Positions 62,435-64,000 of a stretch of 64,000 bases of DNA are shown here, piece by piece. Under the pieces are notes generated by a model that did not search any database, was not told the DNA's origin, and saw nothing but the letters and a program-made list of their open reading frames with translations. A program made the translations under genes and the position numbers. The stretch's first letter is position 1. Each line of letters opens with the position of its first letter. Location of the stretch: the NCBI GenBank assembly GCA_029983505.1, contig JASBZK010000003.1, positions 25,888-89,887 of the forward strand, read 5' to 3'. This DNA is from Porphyromonas sp. GTDB taxonomy: Bacteria; Bacteroidota; Bacteroidia; Bacteroidales; Porphyromonadaceae.

Positions 62435-63939
62435 AATCGGCTAAGGTATTCTTTGGTTTTGGAAATCAGGACTTGGAATGGTCTTACCCTCCACAGTAAT
62501 GTGGCGAGGAGTAGGAGGAAAAGGACGTTTTTGAGCAGTACATCCCGCACCGTTATCTCCGAGAAATAACGTCCGAGGACATAATGCTCGAAGACGAGCC
62601 CCAATAGTGTGACGGCGAAAAGGACTATGAGGTCCGTGTGGAGCGGAGTGAGACGCATCTTGGTCCAGAGGACGATCTGCTGGAAAGTGTATGTGAGGAC
62701 AAACGTCAGCACCGTGGCCGTCGCCGCCCCCTCCATCCCCAGTCGCGGGATAAGCAGGCTATTGAGCCAAATGGAGAGGATGGTTACGAGAAAGGTGTAT
62801 GCCAGACTCCACACATAGTATTTCGAGTATCGGATGATGGAGTTACCGAATGAGAATGAGAGGTCGATCAATTTGCCTATGCCGAGGAGCAGGAAGACCC
62901 ACTTTCCTTGGCTGTAGACTGTCCCATTCGGAATAAAGCGAAACACGAGATCGATGTTGTTCCAAATGAGGAGGAAAAGGATGCTGCCTATGAGCAACTG
63001 CTGCTGCGACACGGACAGGTAAAGCTCCGTGAGCCCCTTGCGGTCGTCTTCGTGGATAAGTGAGGAGACCATCGGTCCGCTGATGGAGAGAAGGGCGCGC
63101 CCCGGCATCTCTATGACGGCAACCATCAGGATCATTATGGCGAAGATACCTCCGAAATCGAACCCCATGCCCGCCGAGACCATAAAGAGATCCAGGCGCG
63201 TGGCCACATTGCTGCCGAGTGCGCTTAGGAGCGTCAGAGAGGAGTAGGTGAGGAAGTCCTTCCGAATCCTTTTCTCCGGTAGGACGATTCCCGACGTCCA
63301 CGCGCCCGGAGTGAGCTTGAGGACGTAGACAAAGCCGATAAGCGCACACAGACCGTGGCTGAGGACGTAATAAGTCATCAGCCCGGGGAAATCCCCGATG
63401 ACTTTAAGCCCGAAAAGCACGTAGCCGCCCCCGAGCAACACCCGTAGGACGACTTCCCGTATGAGCTTCGGCACGGCTACTCTCCGATGTATGGAGGCAT
63501 AGACTTCTTCTACAGTGATGAGGGTCAGAAAGACCATCATCGGGAGGACGAGGACGGAGTACTGCCGGAAAAGCAGCCCTCCCGGTTTGGCTCCGTCCTC
63601 CCCTGAGAAGTAGCTGACGACAGGCTCCCGAAAGAGAAGGAAAAGAAGCCCGAAGATGATCACCCCCGCAAGCGGTATCAGAAGGGCGATTTTGGCAAAT
63701 CCCCGATCGCCGCCGTCCTCTGTCCGAAAAAAAGGATAGTACCGTATCAGCGAGGTCTGCGTCCCTAAGAGGGCAAAAGAGACCAGCAGAGTGGCAGCTT
63801 CCGTGATGATCCGTATGAGGCCGATTTCTTCGGCAGAGAGGAAGCGGGTGAGGACAAAGAATGTGACGACGAAGCCGACCATAGCCCCCGAGAAGGTGGC
63901 TATGGAGCCTTTGAGACTTTGACGGTAAATGATGCCCAT
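62431..63939 (-). CDS. Oligosaccharide flippase family protein (Wzx-like)
   Basis: A 502-aa membrane protein with about fourteen transmembrane segments, beginning SLKGSIATFSGAMVGFVVTFFV as in polysaccharide transporters of the MOP superfamily. It would flip lipid-linked oligosaccharides for LPS O-antigen or capsule. It overlaps the glycosyltransferase gene by 4 bp. Further surface-polysaccharide genes may lie beyond the window end, but none is visible upstream within it. Confidence 0.88.
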   Translation of the reverse strand: MGIIYRQSLKGSIATFSGAMVGFVVTFFVLTRFLSAEEIGLIRIITEAATLLVSFALLGTQTSLIRYYPFFRTEDGGDRGFAKIALLIPLAGVIIFGLLFLLFREPVVSYFSGEDGAKPGGLLFRQYSVLVLPMMVFLTLITVEEVYASIHRRVAVPKLIREVVLRVLLGGGYVLFGLKVIGDFPGLMTYYVLSHGLCALIGFVYVLKLTPGAWTSGIVLPEKRIRKDFLTYSSLTLLSALGSNVATRLDLFMVSAGMGFDFGGIFAIMILMVAVIEMPGRALLSISGPMVSSLIHEDDRKGLTELYLSVSQQQLLIGSILFLLIWNNIDLVFRFIPNGTVYSQGKWVFLLLGIGKLIDLSFSFGNSIIRYSKYYVWSLAYTFLVTILSIWLNSLLIPRLGMEGAATATVLTFVLTYTFQQIVLWTKMRLTPLHTDLIVLFAVTLLGLVFEHYVLGRYFSEITVRDVLLKNVLFLLLLATLLWRVRPFQVLISKTKEYLSRL

Positions 63940-63967
63940 TCTTTACGCCTTATGCTTGTCTAAATCT

Positions 63968-64000
63968 TGGTACGTGCAAAGATTTCTTTTCGGTCTGTAT
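63968..64000. repeat. Four-box 23-bp-pitch intergenic element, copy L (cut by window end)
   Basis: Two reverse boxes begin at 63968 (CGGTACGTGC-like, GGTACGTGCA from 63969) and 63991 (CGGTCTGTAT), 23 bp apart; the rest lies outside the window. It is upstream of the flippase gene. Confidence 0.7.

Noticed and set aside
61532..63939. Possible large capsule or O-antigen cluster
   Set aside because: Only a flippase and one glycosyltransferase are present, flanked by feoB; more genes could lie past the window end but cannot be claimed.

Overview
The window looks like part of a chromosome from a member of the Bacteroidales, most likely Porphyromonas or a close relative. Evidence for this: promoters of the Bacteroidetes type (TTTG, about 20 bp, TAnnTTTG), DUF4290, DUF3078, DUF3316 and DUF4105 proteins, a FeoA-FeoB fusion, a carboxypeptidase-regulatory-domain TonB-dependent receptor, and a MurA with Asp in place of the fosfomycin-target Cys. 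The lysS-gpsA-pgi-DUF4290-murA-rimM order is also what I recall from Porphyromonas. No plasmid, phage, CRISPR array or transposase gene is visible. The genes are mostly housekeeping and mostly on the minus strand.

Layout. 1-5742 (+): lysS end, gpsA, pgi, DUF4290, murA, rimM. 5983-6175: tRNA-Gly and tRNA-Leu behind a near-consensus promoter. 6242-13640 (-): a tight seven-gene operon parC, DUF3316, S41 peptidase, DUF59, lpxH, lptB, recR. 14091-18818 (+): psd, pssA, Crp/Fnr regulator, MATE pump, membrane metallophosphoesterase. 19292-25829 (-): thiamine operon thiS-thiC-(tenI/thiD/thiE)-thiG-thiH-thiF behind a TPP riboswitch. 26287-29919 (-): lon-ychF. 30427-33171 (+): outer-membrane receptor. 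33260-42010 (-): fbaA, tRNA-Phe, then secA-yicC-gmk-nadD and a degenerate alkaline-phosphatase-like protein. 42409-43731 (+): cysteine desulfidase family. 43817-50731 (-): DUF3078, rsmF, an Lnb-like protein, a small membrane protein, plsC, acyl-CoA ligase. 51221-52093 (+): pirin. 52160-63939 (-): envelope acyl- and glycosyltransferases, mtaB, dgt, cobB, ferrous-iron uptake, and a flippase/glycosyltransferase pair.

The genes centre on envelope biogenesis (MurA, LpxH, LptB, LpxL-like, PssA/Psd, PlsC, SecA, flippase), tRNA and ribosome maturation, and cofactor synthesis.

The most unusual signal is not a gene. Eleven complete 80-bp elements, plus one cut by the window end, sit in the long intergenic gaps. 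Each complete element has four 11-bp boxes (about GRTACRNACCR) at exactly 23-bp pitch. Each box can face either way while the register is kept. Where a forward box is followed by a reverse box, the 12-bp spacer between them is nearly always self-complementary, so the unit folds into a 34-nt hairpin even though the spacer sequences differ. I know of no described family with this layout, but I could not search.
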